This document shows positions 21,121 to 34,317 of a stretch of DNA of 34,693 nt, piece by piece. This stretch comes from Priapulus caudatus. Its lineage: Eukaryota; Priapulida; Priapulimorpha; Priapulimorphida; Priapulidae. Under the pieces are notes generated by a model. It did no database searches and had not been told where the DNA came from. It saw only the letters and a list, made by a program, of their open reading frames with translations. Each line of letters starts with the position of its first letter. Position 1 is the stretch's first letter. Position numbers and translations under genes: made by a program. The DNA is taken from positions 25,958-60,650 of the forward strand of contig NW_014577255.1 in the NCBI RefSeq assembly GCF_000485595.1. Reading direction: 5' to 3'.

Positions 21121-23718
21121 TAGTCAGGGTTTAGTTTGTCCGGTGATGTAGAGCGCTCTCGTGATCAGTGCGTGCTACATGGTTGGTATCTGGTGCACAA
21201 CTGCAGGTATAAATATATGCCGAGTGTGGCATGATGCGTTCTATTCTATCTGCCCGTTGATTCTCACTTGAAATCGTTGTACGAGAATTGATCTGATAGT
21301 ATAATTTAGTGTATGAATCAGAAATAGAAAGATGAAAGCTGGCTGTTTGAGAATTTACATAAGTCAACATGGAGAAAGTATTTATAAAACGTCTGACTGC
21401 AGTTTTGATCAATAATACACTTTTATTCGTAAAGCATTCCAAGGATCTGCTGTATTATTCTTATCATTCTCGGTGTCCAAGTCCTTGGTGCTCAGTGAGT
21501 GCAGCTGGTCAATGAGGTAGTATCCAGCCGCTACAGCGTAAACCCTCATTGGAAGCAAATCCTTTATCGTAACAAACACACTACTGAGTAGGACAGATCA
21601 CCAACACTCCGCACAGACCCATGGCGTCTAAACTCGGTAATGATTATTATTTCTTGTTGGGCAAGACGCACCTGAATATATAAATAGTACAACTATGAAC
21701 AACAATCAACATGCAGTGATACGATATTAAACATTTTACTATTTTGAAAATAAAACTGGGTTTTTATTTCTTTTCAGAAACACACAAACATAATTATAAA
21801 ATGTTAAGCTCCAAATACGGCCTTCAAATATACATATTAGTGTAAAACTAGCATTTAAACAATTGATAATTCCACCAGAAGAAACATTACGCGATGATGT
21901 ATGTACACCAACGGCGACGCAGTATGGCCTAATTACAAGCTATATAGTTATTTTTTTCCCCCGTGTATGTTTTTTCACATGTCAGGATACCATTCATTGA
22001 TTTGAACATAATAGCAATAATTCATAACCTTTCTATGAAGAATATGGCATTGGTTTTTTCCAGTCCATAGAGTAGCAGCTGCAAATGACCATGGGAAAAT
22101 TCATTGTAACGTACAAGTATTGTTTTGTATAAAACATCACATAGGAATAAATCAGCCGTATAAAACAAGGGCAAGGGTTAGCCGCGCAAGTTTAGACGTA
22201 CAACAAGGCACTAGCACACGCACGCGAAAGAAAATGTAAACACCAACTTCAAAGTATGATCCTGGTCACGACCAACTATTAGATCCTGTGGGCTTATACC
22301 ATGAGTATAGAATGACACTACGATGGTTACTGTTGATTCATGATCTCGCCATGAGTTATCAGGCGTGAAGATTATTTCTTTACTCCGAGACGAACCTGAT
22401 AAATATACGATAACCAACGTCCAACGATCTCGGTAGCTTTCTAAATATTTCAAAATTGCTACTCTTAAGCCTCATGATCGCAAGTTTACTCTATGCTTAA
22501 TGTATTCGTCTAACTTTAATAAATCAGAGAAATACGGAAGTCTCGTCAGCGGGCATCAGCTTTTTCTTCATCTGAGGCGCTAACCATATAGCATTGGCTA
22601 CAGGAAGAAGCTCAACACTAAGCTACAGGCTTCCTAACATACAAATATCACGACCGCAGACGGCAAGCTCCCATATCTATTAACCTACATAATGGAAACT
22701 AGACCTACCCCGATGAGAAAACAATCAGCACCTAAGCTACAGTGCAGCAAGACCACAGCCAGCAGACCATCGTGGAAAAGTGTGGGGACACAATAACCTT
22801 TAGATAGGTACTGAATGAAATGAGAAAACAACCATCGCTTCGGCTGGTCTTCAATCTTTTTCATTTTACTAACGAAGTGTGGAATGAACCAAAACCTAGG
22901 TATTTCACATGAAAAAGGGCAAGACAACTACTAGCTATAAACATTTGGCCCGTTTCTGCGATATATAGATTCGTCAAGTAATGAAATTATAGGTCACTGG
23001 CGAACAAGTTCAGTTTTCACGGGGCCCTGTGCGTCCCACGAACCTCTGAAAAATCAAAACTCTCCCCCGTAAAGTGATCCCACAGTCTAAAGCTATATGA
23101 GAATATTGGAAGCGCTGGGAACTGTATTTTCCACCAATAACGCATTAGGGAATATGAAGAGTGTGCAACACAGTGATTCCTGTCCTTGTGAGAACTGCAA
23201 ACACTGGACCACTGGCAAGTCACGAATACAGATACTGTTGCCAGAAGGAGCCAGTGTATAGATTCAATAACAGATAACACGATAATCATAATGAGATATT
23301 GGGGGCACAACGCACTATGTTGACACATTTACACAGAATATACAGATTCGAGTACATTCGTTAATGAAGGAAGAACATATAAATGAAGTATTGTACGATC
23401 TCAAGTATAATGATTTACAACAAAGTGGGAGAACAACCATTGATGAATGTTCAGTTGTTGAGCAAAGAAACTGCAGAAATGCGCTGTTTCTAAACCAAGT
23501 GTTATAGACACGATGGCCAGGGGTTTTTTACTTTGTAGAAATCAGTGACAATCGATTATTCAGATCATAAGAGCCATGATACTTACCTACACAGAGGGTA
23601 TATATGGCGCACATGTCACCAACGTTTATCAAGCGTCATGTAATGTTCCTATATATATGCATCTCGGTTATTGGCAGTGTTGACATAATCATATTTAATT
23701 GTGATAACCACCATCCAT
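21121..23718. other. Sequence with no assignable gene
   Basis: A CCATGGCG start context followed by an exon-like GTAATG donor appears at 21620-21640, but supports only five codons. Minus-strand frames at 22211-22453, 22685-22927 and 23017-23328 are moderately protein-like but match no family I know, and no clear splice junctions connect them. Otherwise single-copy, AT-rich DNA. Confidence 0.4.
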
Positions 23719-24030
23719 GGCCGTAGCTAGCGTGGGTGGGGGGGGCAATTGCCATTCCCAAAAAAGAAATGTAGATACATTACATGGTCAAAGGCGGTCC
23801 CCCCCAGAACACACCACGCACGTGCTTTGCCACCCAGGGAAATGGTTCGCTATAACATCGTACAGCTCGTGCATGCTATCAAGAGTAGCAGCAAATGTTA
23901 ATGGCACTTTATCTATAAATCATATAATGATATTTTTAAAATAAAGTTTGCATTTGAAACTATGGGACTGGTTTCGTTGTTCGTTGTAAAGTAACAATTT
24001 CGTTTTTGTCGAAATCCTCCCCCCCCCCAA
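23719..24030. mobile_element. Possible non-autonomous element with GGCCGTAGC end
   Basis: GGCCGTAGCTAGC at 23719-23731 followed by a G8 run repeats the end motif of the element at 8895 (GGCCGTAGCCAGC then G-run). A C-run followed by AACAGGC at about 24018-24036 could be the opposite end. No coding content; boundaries are uncertain. Confidence 0.3.
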
Positions 24031-24036
24031 CAGGCA

Positions 24037-24516
24037 ATACATATAATACACGTTATGTTTATGTTAATTACAAAAGTGAACAATAGATATGTTACTGTGA
24101 TTGTATGTTGCACAGTGTTAGAATGATTTACGATGGCAAAAAAGAAAATTTGGTGGATTGCAACATTGTGCATTGTCCGTTGCAGGCCATATTCCTTCTG
24201 CTATAGCTTATACGTGTAGACGCCTGCTCACAGCTTCCCAGCATTCGTCTTTGTCACAGCGTAGTTTGAAGCTTCGCTCACCTGCGATGATTGTCTAGTT
24301 TCTCAACCACTACTTCACACCGTGAGCGAACGCACGCATGTCGCGATCACGTACATGACGATGCCGCTCTCAGCAGTGAGCGCGACGGGCATGTTACGCG
24401 TCACTACAAATGCCATGCCGCTCGATACGCAGTCACTTCATGCTACTTCTCGCCACGTGTGCAACGAAGCGCACGAAGAGCTATCATTGGGAGGTGCACA
24501 CTTCACGACGACCCCC
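24037..24516. other. CpG-rich sequence upstream of the large inverted repeat
   Basis: From about 24290 the sequence becomes rich in CG (ATGTCGCGATCACGTACATG and similar). The 228-codon plus frame at 24291-24977 begins with TTG, has few internal Met and matches nothing I recognise; I attribute its length to low stop density. Whether the inverted-repeat homology begins before 24517 cannot be judged, because the right arm ends at the window edge. Confidence 0.4.
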
Positions 24517-25077
24517 CGGACCGACAAGAAGAACGGAGAATCGACGTCTGCTCCCTACTGATCAAAGTTCTCTACAGTGCTCTTAGGAGTTCTCTGATTC
24601 TCCCCGTGCGTCGCCGCACGTCATCAAGTACGCCTGCAACGCGGGAAGTTCACGTGTCGAACTTCCACTTCTGCGAAGCTGTGTATCACATGATTCAATG
24701 TAAGCTCCTGCATCTCCTGGTTGGGAGTCCAAGCAGTTCTTGTGTCACCGATATGATACAGCTGCATAGTTCTACTGGAAAAATAGCGGTGCGTCGACCG
24801 ATTCAGATTGAATATCATTTTCAGATATATGGTGCAAGAAAAGATGCAGCACAAGACAAGTTAATTCTAATGACTTTATTATCATCACTTGGTATAATAA
24901 ATTTCATGTTCAATTTGTGTATGGGGATGTATGATATGTCATACACATATGCATCCTGTTTAAAACTCGCATCATAACTATTGTTTTGGTAAATCTCATA
25001 GCCACTGATGTGAATAATTGACCGAGATTTGAACAATAATTAGAAACTTAAAAACGATTCTGCCCTCCCTCGCCGCA

Positions 25078-25285
25078 TGCATGCATGCATCTGTCCGTCC
25101 GTCGTCCGTCCATCCATTCACTTCACCCATCCATAACACCCATTATCCGTCCATCCACCATTCACTCACCATCCATACACCATTCATCCGTCCATCCACA
25201 TTCATTCACTCACCCATCCATACACCCATTCATCCGTCCATCCATCCATTCACTCACCCATCCATACACCCATTCATCGTCCATC
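25078..25285 (+). repeat. ~40-bp minisatellite built from CATC steps, left arm
   Basis: Four to five units of CCATCCATTCACTCACCCAT plus CCATACACCCATTCATCCGT. It is preceded by CATGCATGCATGCAT and TCCG steps. S/H/P-rich frames across it are repeat translations. Its mirror copy is at 33889-34096. Confidence 0.93.
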
Positions 25286-25891
25286 TAGTCCAAATGCCTG
25301 CATGTAATCAATCTAGCCACACACGAACTATCTATCCTCTACAAACTTACCTATCAACCTGGCCGCCCGCATGCACTCTCGTCTGCCTGCCCACCTACTT
25401 AACCTACGTATCTCTCTCTCTCTCCCTCAAACTTTACCTACCACGCACACACGGCACGGAATCATGGACGCAGAACGAACTGTGGGCAGCAACCACATAA
25501 CTTAGCGTAGTTGTACTTCAATTGCTGTTCCTCTGCATGCCATGGCAATGGAAGAGAATCACGAGCCGGCCTGGCTGTGGCTCGACACATCAAGCACACA
25601 CTCTCTTGAATGGCCGTAGATCTTTGTGGCACGTCAAGATGAAATGCCGAAAATCACAGACCAACAATGCAAGCTTAATTTAAGCTTGTTAGCTATTCTA
25701 CTTACGTTCTGTAAGTTACATACTGTTCACAGTATTCTACATGAGTATATATATATGCACATATGGTAAGTGAATAGAGAGTAGAAGATGGCAATTATAA
25801 TTAGCATAAAGATACTGATATTCCCAGGTCCATCATGTAGTAATAGTACGCCATACGAAATAAAATAAATATTATATATCCCCGTGTACTC

Positions 25892-26137
25892 CAGTTAGAC
25901 CTCTATTACCGAACGAGACGCGCGGGTTTTTTGTTCGGAATACACTGATGTTCGAATAACTGATCTGAGCGTAAAAAAAAGAAGCTACTGAACATCATAC
26001 TGTGGCGTGAAAAAGCATGTTAGTTTTTTACAGAGTTTTTTACGGGCTTATTAAATATTCACGGGGACTAAGAGATCTTGTTCAGGATAATCCGAAATTC
26101 AGATAATTGAATGCTCGGATTAACCGAGGTGTGACTG
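25892..26137 (-). mobile_element. pogo/Tigger-like MITE, left-arm copy
   Basis: Begins CAGTTAGACCTCTATTACCG and ends TTAACCGAGGTGTGACTG followed by TA. The reverse complement of the end, CAGTCACACCTCGGTTAA, resembles the start, giving imperfect terminal inverted repeats of about 22 bp of the CAGT-x-x-ACCTC-x-TTA-CCGA type known from Tc1/mariner pogo/Tigger elements. Length is about 246 bp with no coding capacity, so it would need a transposase in trans. A second inner GTTCGAATAACTGAT / TTCAGATAATTGAA signal repeats near each end. The left TA of the target duplication is not intact. It is at the mirror position of the 33011-33266 copy, so it was probably inserted once, before the inverted duplication. 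Confidence 0.75.
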
Positions 26138-26550
26138 TAATTACAAAACTCGGTCTAGTAATTACAAAAAGTTTACAGACATTCTCAGTTTATCATTAGT
26201 TTTGAACCAAGGTAGAAATCTCGTGCTACGGTAAGAACTAGCAAATCGCATTTCTTTATGAAGCAAGCCCCCGAAGCAAAGACATCAAGAACTGCATGAT
26301 ATGCTTTTCTCAGTGCAACTTACGCTGGCTCCCGCACGGCGCTGTCCTTGTGCTTCCTTGCAATATACAAAAAGGAGCCAATCCAAATCTTTCCATTGAC
26401 CTCTCCTTGAACTTGTGTATCTATGGGCAAAGTTGGCTCAACGGATTTCGGATCTTACAAATCGAATCAAAACAATCTTAGAGACTGACAAACTGGCAGG
26501 AAATATATACCTCCACCTATAACAAATCACTACGGCAAAGTTAAACCTGC

Positions 26551-26606
26551 ATGCCACGCCACGCACGCACCACCGCACGCACGCACGCACGCAGCACGAC
26601 ACGCAC
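26551..26606 (+). repeat. GCAC microsatellite, left arm
   Basis: CACGCACGCAC steps with a few interruptions; mirror of 32536-32587. Confidence 0.9.
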
Positions 26607-29600
26607 CGGACATATAAATTAGTTGACACATTAAAATATTAGCCCCTCATGCGTCAGTATCCTCTATGTTTCTCATTAAGCACACATTTCGCTGAACAAT
26701 ACACGTGCACCAGCTAGTGCACCATGGTAGTTAATCATTAGTCCGAAGTTGCAGACCATATCACCTCTCGGCCGTTGCAAAGTCCGGCGGTTCTCTGAGA
26801 TACTCTTTGGCTGATCGAAGGCGATTTCGTCCATGAACCCTTGAACGGCTTGCACCCGTAGCTTGTCTCGCAGTTCTTTCTGAGCGTCGGCACTCTCCGA
26901 TGAGAGTCGCTCCCTACTTCAACGAGATCTTTAATAGATGGCAGCGAGCAATGCCATATAGATAAGGAAAGCCTTATGAAGCCGCGTAAACGACCATAGC
27001 AGACGTTGCAGATGGCGAGGACGCGCTGTAGTTCTAACACAATGTGAAGAAGACGGCGAGCGGAAGTTATAAAACGATAGATATAAGTGACTCATCATAA
27101 AAATCTTCGGTGCAGAAAGAGAGTGTTTTATGCAATCACGGCGTACTACAGCTAGAAAAGTCGATGCAATATGAATGTAGCGTTTACTTGAGAGAGTAGA
27201 AATCAAACCTGGAGATATTACACACGCTGCTTAATGAGGTGTTAGTCGGCGCGATGAAGAAACTATAGTTCAGGCCTAAAGGGATCGAGCTACAATATCA
27301 CTTCGGCGCAGTTGGTACCACCGTAAGTATCGCGATTGGCGAGCATGGCTGTAAATTGGCAAAACATACAAATGATTAAAGCGGCAGGCCGTGAACAATT
27401 TTAACAATTGAGAATGGCTGGCAGATGAATTCAAAGCTTATATACACTAACAACAATAATGCAGTGAGGAGAGGCACTGGCAGTTAACAATGCGGACCAA
27501 TGGCTTAAGCTAGGCATAAAATGATATGTTAGGCATAGTCACGATAGACCGAGAATGACTTCAATCGCAAAGAGCCATAACTCGCTCAACAAAAGAATCA
27601 CCAAAATGCAGGGTTCGGGGAAAAGACGTCATAAGTAATTCGCTATAGATTGCCGCAACTCTGAACAAGGCGGTTATCTAACCAGTTTGGCCACGGAAGT
27701 TTTGGACACAGATCTCTACACAAAGAATTGTGTCATTAATGTCGTGGGCATTCACTGGACAAATATACAGTACGTGTTAGCAGTATACAAATCTACGTAG
27801 TGAAAGCAAAAACGCTAATGTTGACAACACAGAATAGGTTTAGGAACAATTTGGGGAAGTCAATTCCTAGGACACCCGTTTGTATATTCGTCAGGATACA
27901 GAAAAGGAACAGCCGAACGGTCTCTGTAAGGGTCTCACACAGCTGTAGTTGTCCAGACTAAATGCATTCTCCTTTTCAATCAGATTAACGATATCATGAG
28001 AATTTTCATTGAGTTTGAACACAGAATGCCGTTACATGTGGCATTATATTTAATTTGAATTCAACACACCTGAGCCTACAAATAGCTTGAGAAGTGTGTG
28101 ATGAATGTTATTCGAAATGAGCAAGTATGATAGAGCAGTCGACAAGTGGCTCAAGGGTATACTGGAGTGACCGGTCTCAAGGCAAAGGCTAATTTGCATC
28201 AAGGTATAAAAGCAAGCAGAAACAGACAATCTAAGTCAACAAGAACTATCACAATCATTGTCGATGACCAGTGTCAGTTTGGCGGAATGCAACGTGTGGT
28301 CAACAGAAATTGTACAGCATAGCAAAGCACCCCTGTGGAATCTTGTCAACGCAATCTACTGTGTGCAATTTCCATATAGTACTGACGTGCAGGCCAGCAG
28401 CAGTTGCGACTTACCGACCAAGAAATCTCCCGAGTTCGGGGTAGGAATGGGAGAAAATACGAACTTAGATTTTTATGGCGCGTGACTCCAGTAAGTGAAG
28501 CAAGGGTAAATGTGCAAACAATCTGCCCGATAGGAACTATTGGCCCAACAGAGCCTGTTCGAGGAGATACAAGATACGCGGTTAGAGAGTGCTACGAGGT
28601 TTCGTGCATTGCGAGTCCCGTGTATAGAGAGCGCGCCTACACCATAGATGGATGCACTATGTAAAATGGTTGTGCGTGCGGCACTCACTTTCCCTAAAAA
28701 TTGGGCGAATGCTCTCAGTGAAGCAAGCAAAAAGGTATAAACGATCTTTGTAGATTGCCCTATGCGTGAGCAGCGGCCGTGTCACGATAATCCACAGCGC
28801 AACTGCCACACTCAAAATGAAAAGGCACATAGCACTTCCCACGTGATGAATACTCGGAAACACTATACGGATAATGATGTAAATGAACGATGCATCAGGA
28901 TAGATTGCCACTGGAAGTCGTTAAGCAAGAACAATGCCGGTGACCTGAAATGAAAATGAAATGTTCGGGCAGTTACGTAAGGAATAATATAAAGCAAATG
29001 CAAAAGTATGATATGTATGCTGTGTTACCAGATTAGAAGTTTCCAAGATTACCAGATGTGCATAGTTGGACATTAACTATGGCGAATATTATAACTGAAA
29101 ACTTTTAAATACGATATCTTACAAATTGCTAGATTCAGCGCACAACAGAGAGATGACATCTCACATACTAAGACTGTGTTCCGTCAATCGTTGTTGGAAG
29201 ATACAATTCTTAATGTCGGGGAGTGAGGAGGTAATTATGTATTGTAGGGCAGATACATGGTACCTAGTTTCGCACGACAGGTCTCTGGTTTCGCGACTGG
29301 CAAAGTCTAGCAATGTTGTAAAGAAATATCGATATTCTAAAAAGTTTCAAGTTATAAAATCGCCAGATTTGCCCATACGTTACAACTGGTTCAAACTAGC
29401 AGTCCTATGCTGGGAGAAAGACAGCATCATTCGCACATCTGCGTAAATTTACCATTGTCGTAGCTAGCTCTGGGTAACGACGAACATTGAGACAATCAAC
29501 CCATGACTCCTGAACATGGACTTTGGCACTGCTTTATTTAAATTCTTTACGTAATGCGACACTCCTGAACAGAATGCTCAAATTTTGTTTCAGAGCCGGG

Positions 29601-30125
29601 ACGTCGGTTTTTCAGTCTCTTCATACTCGCCAGTGCATGTCGTACCGGACGAGGAAAGGGCCAAGGACTGATGCTGTCTTTTCGCACAGAGATTCGAGGT
29701 CTGGGGCATACGGTAGCGCGTTCTCAGTGTAGCAAAGCGCGAATAGATCTAGCGCTATCGCGTGAGTCCTCCGCATCGACATTGGACGGAAGCAAGTTCA
29801 GATGCCGTGTCAGTGTCTTCCAGCGGGGTTCATTCAAGGGTCTAGCTCAAAGGTCTAACCTTTAAATCAATCAACTACCGAAGTGGTTTCGGAGCTTGCC
29901 GCATATATTCACTCTTTCTACTTCTCGAGTCGGATGCGGACACACAAATAGTTTTTAGTTCGGCCCCTATTCTCTACGTAATATTTAGGTGTGTGTTGCT
30001 TGCGAGGTCGCGGGCCGGGGTGGAGGATTCAATAAACATCGCCTGTCGAGTTTGAGACTCCACACGGACCATGCGCGGTGCGGCTTCTGCCACACTGTTG
30101 CAGTTTCTTTCATCAACTGAGGGCA

Positions 30126-30443
30126 CTAGCTGTTCGTCATAGCCCTCGTAGCCAATATTGTGTGACCTTGTGATTTCGCGCAGACGTCCAAGCGGGTGAA
30201 AGTGTGGATCCGTTTCCTGACGTTACTTTCAATGCCGAGATGTCCTCCCAGTCTCTCCAGCACTTGCCTGGCCAAACATACGGGCGTTTTCCTTTTCGCG
30301 TCCATCAATACTTCTGGGCTCTTTTCCTCGGGCACAGAGCTTTTTACAGGGGGAGTTTTCGGGTTTAAACCCTTTGATGGGCTTTCTTCAATCGGAGAGG
30401 ATGGCAATTTCTTAGAGAAAGTTGAGTGCGCGCGGCACGACAT
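30126..30443 (-). CDS. Unrecognised 105-codon frame in the right arm (doubtful)
   Basis: Starts with ATG (MSCRAHSTFSKKLPSSP) and is hydrophilic, with S/P- and K/E-rich segments and then ARQVLERLGGHLG. I recognise no family. The mirror DNA in the left arm (about 28666-28960 plus) gives a related but interrupted frame: VRAALTFPKNW, a stop, and later NDVNERCIRID aligning to SNVRKRIHTF. Partial similarity at the protein level could mean a decayed exon in both arms or may just follow from the DNA homology. There are no visible splice junctions or promoter. Confidence 0.15.
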   Translation of the reverse strand: MSCRAHSTFSKKLPSSPIEESPSKGLNPKTPPVKSSVPEEKSPEVLMDAKRKTPVCLARQVLERLGGHLGIESNVRKRIHTFTRLDVCAKSQGHTILATRAMTNS

Positions 30444-32535
30444 CTTAATCCAGATGGCGCCCTGCTATTGTACTAACCAAACGGGACCCGCGTGCGCGAA
30501 CCTCTGTGCTAACGTGAGGCCGCGGTTGTTCTGTGACATGTGGCAATGTGACGGGATGATTTGAACAGGAGGACAGATGGCCCGCGCGGATTCCTGCTCT
30601 AGAGTCGCCATGATCTATCGTCAAATTTTCTCCGGGCGCCATTCCTAACGCGCGCCGACCTGGCCCCAGCAGTCGGACCAACGCGACTCCGAACTCGGAG
30701 AATTCTCTGGTCGTGATAAGTCGGCAAGACCTGGGCTGGAGCAGTGGAGCGAGCCCAGAGGAGCCCACTGCACGTCAGTATAAGCCGATCGTGGGGATAC
30801 AGATGGAAATGCACACGCAAGCTAAGATGTTTACAAGATTCTACAGGGGTGCTTCTATGGTACTGTAAGACCGGCGGACATCTTCTGTTGCCACAGTGCT
30901 GGCGTGATCCAAATGGAACACACTGTCAAGCGTCAAGAACTATAGATTTGTATACTGGTATAGATGTTCCCTTGTTCCTTGCTTATACCTTATGCAAACA
31001 CTACGCCTTTTGCCTTGCAAAAACGTTAATGAGTATACTAGCCTGCTCCTGCTACTATCAACTCCGCACGTTGCTGTCATTCCAAAACATGTCGAAACAC
31101 GAACCCACTTATCAAGTATTATGTAAGCTCAGTGTGTATGAAGGAAGTTCAAATGTAATTTGGGCCAGACACGTGATAAGGCATGTCTGTGTCTAAATCA
31201 GATGAAAATCTCATGATGAGGGTCTTGTAAATACTGATAGTGAAAAGAACGAGCATTTAGGCTGGGCCAAACGAGACAGCATCAGTGAGACTTCCACGCA
31301 CCGGCGGTCTCGGTGTCCCTTTTCTGTATCTCCTGACGTTCAGCAGAAACGGAGTGTCCTAGCATAAGTGACCTTCCACCAAATGTCCTAAACCTATCTG
31401 TGTTGTCAACATTGATTTACACGGTAATTTGTACTGGCTACACGAATACTATAATAGTTGTCCAGTGAATGCCACATTCTGATAATAGAGCACAATCTTG
31501 TAGATCTGGCAATGATGGATGGCGAAATGAGAGTACACCTTTGTTCCCAGAAGTTGGGACACATCTATATGGCAGGTGTTGGCAGAACCGTTCCCGTAAC
31601 AGGGGCGCCGCATTGTGACTTTGTTGGGCGACATAGTAAGGCATGCTTTTCGGTGATCATTTCTCGGTTTAACCTAACTACTGAACATAATTCATGAGCT
31701 ACCATCTGCGGCATGTTACACGCTCAAATCTGCGATTGATTATTGTTGTTGTGGAAACCTTGAATCAGGCCGAGCCATTGAGGTAGGGGGAGGCTGCGTC
31801 TATGCTTAAAGATGTTCACAGTGTGGCGGATTTAACATTTGATGTTTTGGCAATTTAACAGATCTCGAATAGCGACTACATTACGGTAGCGAATTACTCC
31901 GCTAGAAATATTAATAAGCGCGGCGAAACATAACAGCTTTGATACTCCAGTTTTGATTTATGTTCTAAAGCTACATCCATCATTGCATAACGATTATTCT
32001 AGTGGTAGCTCGCAGTGCATTATAGAAATACTCTTTGTGACGCGAGTTTTGAATAGATGACTCATTAATCATCTGGTTATAGACTCGTGGCCTCAATCGT
32101 CGTGTAAGAACTACAAAGCGCGTCGTGAGACGTGATGGACGTATAAGGAGTTTATTCTCATATGCGGCGTCCGCACTATAAAAAACCGTTGACCTGGCGA
32201 CCTTCACAGAGCAAGAAGAAAGCTGCGAGGACACTAGGGTGGCAAGCCGTTCAAAGTGGTTATGGAGGAAATCGCCTTCGATCACCAAGAAGTATCTCCA
32301 AGAGAAGCCGCCGGAGCTTCTGCAAGCGGGAGAGGATGGATAAGTGTTCTGGCAACTCGGACTAATGTTAAGTCGGGACGCGAAGGTATAGCGTACCAAT
32401 GCCGCATGGAAACGGTGCACTACGCTGCTGCACGTGTATTGTCAGCGCAAATTGTGGCCTACATGACACTATAGAGGATACGGACGCATTAGGGCTAACT
32501 TTTAAGTGTGTCAACGTAAGTGCTTATCATGTCCG

Positions 32536-32587
32536 TGCGTGCGTGGCGTGCGTGCGTGCCGTGCCGTGCGTGCGTGCGTGCGTGCAT
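32536..32587 (-). repeat. GTGC microsatellite, right arm
   Basis: GTGCGTGCGTG steps; mirror of 26551-26606, flanked on both sides by collinear arm sequence. Confidence 0.9.
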
Positions 32588-33010
32588 TCCAGGTTTAACT
32601 TTGCGTAGTGATCTTGTATAGTAGGTATATTCCTTGCCGAGTTTGGTCAGTCTCTAAAGATTTTGGCATTCGATTGTAGATCACCGAAATCCCGTGAGCA
32701 ACCTTTGCATAGATACACATATTCAGGGGTGGTCATAATGAAAGATTTGATGCTCCTTGTATCAAGTAGACACAAAAAAACCCCAACGAGCTTCAAGGAA
32801 CACCAAGGACGGGTGGGGAGCAAGGTAAGTTGCCACTTGAAAAAGCATATCCAGCATGTTTTGATGTCTGTTCGACTTCCGGTTTTGCTTCATAAAGACT
32901 TGGCATTTCGTAGTTCTTCACTCGAGGCACGGAGGATTTCTACCTTGGTTCAAACTAATTAACTGGAGAATGTGTAACTTTTTGTATTACTAACCGAGTT
33001 TGTAAGATTA

Positions 33011-33266
33011 CAGTAAACCTCCGGTATCCGAGCATAATTATCTGAATCGGGAATTCGTCTCGAACAAGAATCTCTAGTCCCGTGAATATTTAATAAGGCC
33101 TAAATAAACTCTGTAACAACTAAAATGCTTTTTCACGCGGGCACAGTAATTAATGATTCAGTATGGCTCCTTTTTTTACGAAATCAGATCAGTTTATGTC
33201 GAACATCAGTTATCCGAACAATAATTGAAACCAGCCGGTCTCGGTTACGGATAAGACGTCTAACTG
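33011..33266 (+). mobile_element. pogo/Tigger-like MITE, right-arm copy, with TA target duplication
   Basis: Preceded by TA (33009-33010), begins CAGTAAACCTCCGGTATCCG, ends CGGATAAGACGTCTAACTG and is followed by TA (33267-33268). The TA duplication and the CAGT...CTG inverted ends support a Tc1/mariner-superfamily miniature element of 256 bp. It is non-coding. The sequence is a diverged reverse complement of 25892-26137. Confidence 0.8.
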
Positions 33267-33888
33267 TAATATGGGGATCATAATATTATTATATTGTGTA
33301 TGGTATCATACAATACATATGGACCCTGGGAATATCAGTCTCTTAATGCTAAATTATAAGTTGCCATCCTTCTATCTCTTCACCAATTACCTATATGTAT
33401 ATATATATATCTCCATGTATAATGACTGTGAACGCATGATAAGAACGTTGAAGATAGAATCAGGCTAACAAGTTAAAATGACCGCCTTGCAATTGCTTTT
33501 CTGTGCATTTTCAGGCATGATGTCATACTTAGACAGTGGCACAAAAGATCGTACGGCCATTCAAGAGAAATGGTGTGCTTGATGATGTCAGCACAAGCAA
33601 GGCCATGCACCCTGTGATTCTCTCCATTGCACATGGCAATGCAGGGGAACCACAATGGAAGTACAACTAGACCGTAAGTATGGTGTTGCTTGAGCCACAG
33701 TTACGTGTCTGCGTCCATCGCATGCCGCTGGTGTGTGGTGTAGGAGAGAAAGTTGAGGGAGAGAGAGAGAGATACGTAGGTAGTAGGTGGCAGGCAGACG
33801 AGCAGTGCATGCGGCGGGCAGGTGATAGGATAAGTTTTGGTAGATAAGGATAGTTCGGTTGTTGGCTAGATTGATAACATGCAGCATG

Positions 33889-34096
33889 GATAGATGGACG
33901 GATGAATGGGTGTATGGATGGGTGAGTGAATGGATGGATGGACGATGAATGGGTGTATGGATGGGTGAGTGAATGGATGGATGGAACGATGAATGGGGTG
34001 TATGATGGTGAGTGAATGGATGGATGACGGATGCAATGGGTGTATGGATGGTGAGTGAATGGAGGAACGGACGGACGGACGGACAGATGCATCATC
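33889..34096 (-). repeat. ~40-bp minisatellite, right arm (mirror of 25078-25285)
   Basis: Reverse complement of the left-arm minisatellite with similar unit number; units differ by one-base losses such as GGGGTGTATGATGG. Confidence 0.93.
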
Positions 34097-34317
34097 GCAT
34101 GCCGGGAGGAGGGAGAAATTGCGCTTTTAAGTTCTCTATTTCAATCTCGGTCAAATTATTCACACTCAGTGGCTATAGATTTACCAAACCAATAAGTTTG
34201 ATGCAGTTTTATACAGGATGGCAAATATGTGTATGACAGTATTCAGTACAATCCCATACACAATTGAACATAGAAATTACTATTACCAAGTGATGATAAA
34301 AGGTCATATAGAATTAA

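Larger units (their letters stand above)
24517..29430 (+). repeat. Left arm of a ~10-kb diverged inverted repeat
   Basis: The plus strand aligns collinearly with the minus strand of 29670-34693. Anchors: CGGACCGAC at about 24520 with the window end; the minisatellite at 25078 with 34096; the MITE 25892-26137 with 33011-33266; GTTGACAACACAG at 27820 with 31410; GCACCCCTGT at 28326 with 30850; CACTCACTTTCCCTAAA at 28682 with 30428. The sum of paired coordinates stays at 59.1-59.2 thousand along the arm, so there are no large rearrangements. The outer kilobase differs mostly by one-base indels; the inner part shows more substitutions. Confidence 0.93.

Noticed and set aside
24291-24977. 228-codon plus-strand frame, the longest in the window
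   Set aside because: It starts with TTG, has no recognisable domain and crosses a CpG-rich stretch with few stops. The mirror arm keeps no matching frame of similar length.
30744-31196. 150-codon plus-strand frame with several Cys and Trp
   Set aside because: The Cys-rich part looked domain-like, but I could not match it to a family, and the mirror copy in the left arm does not keep the frame.
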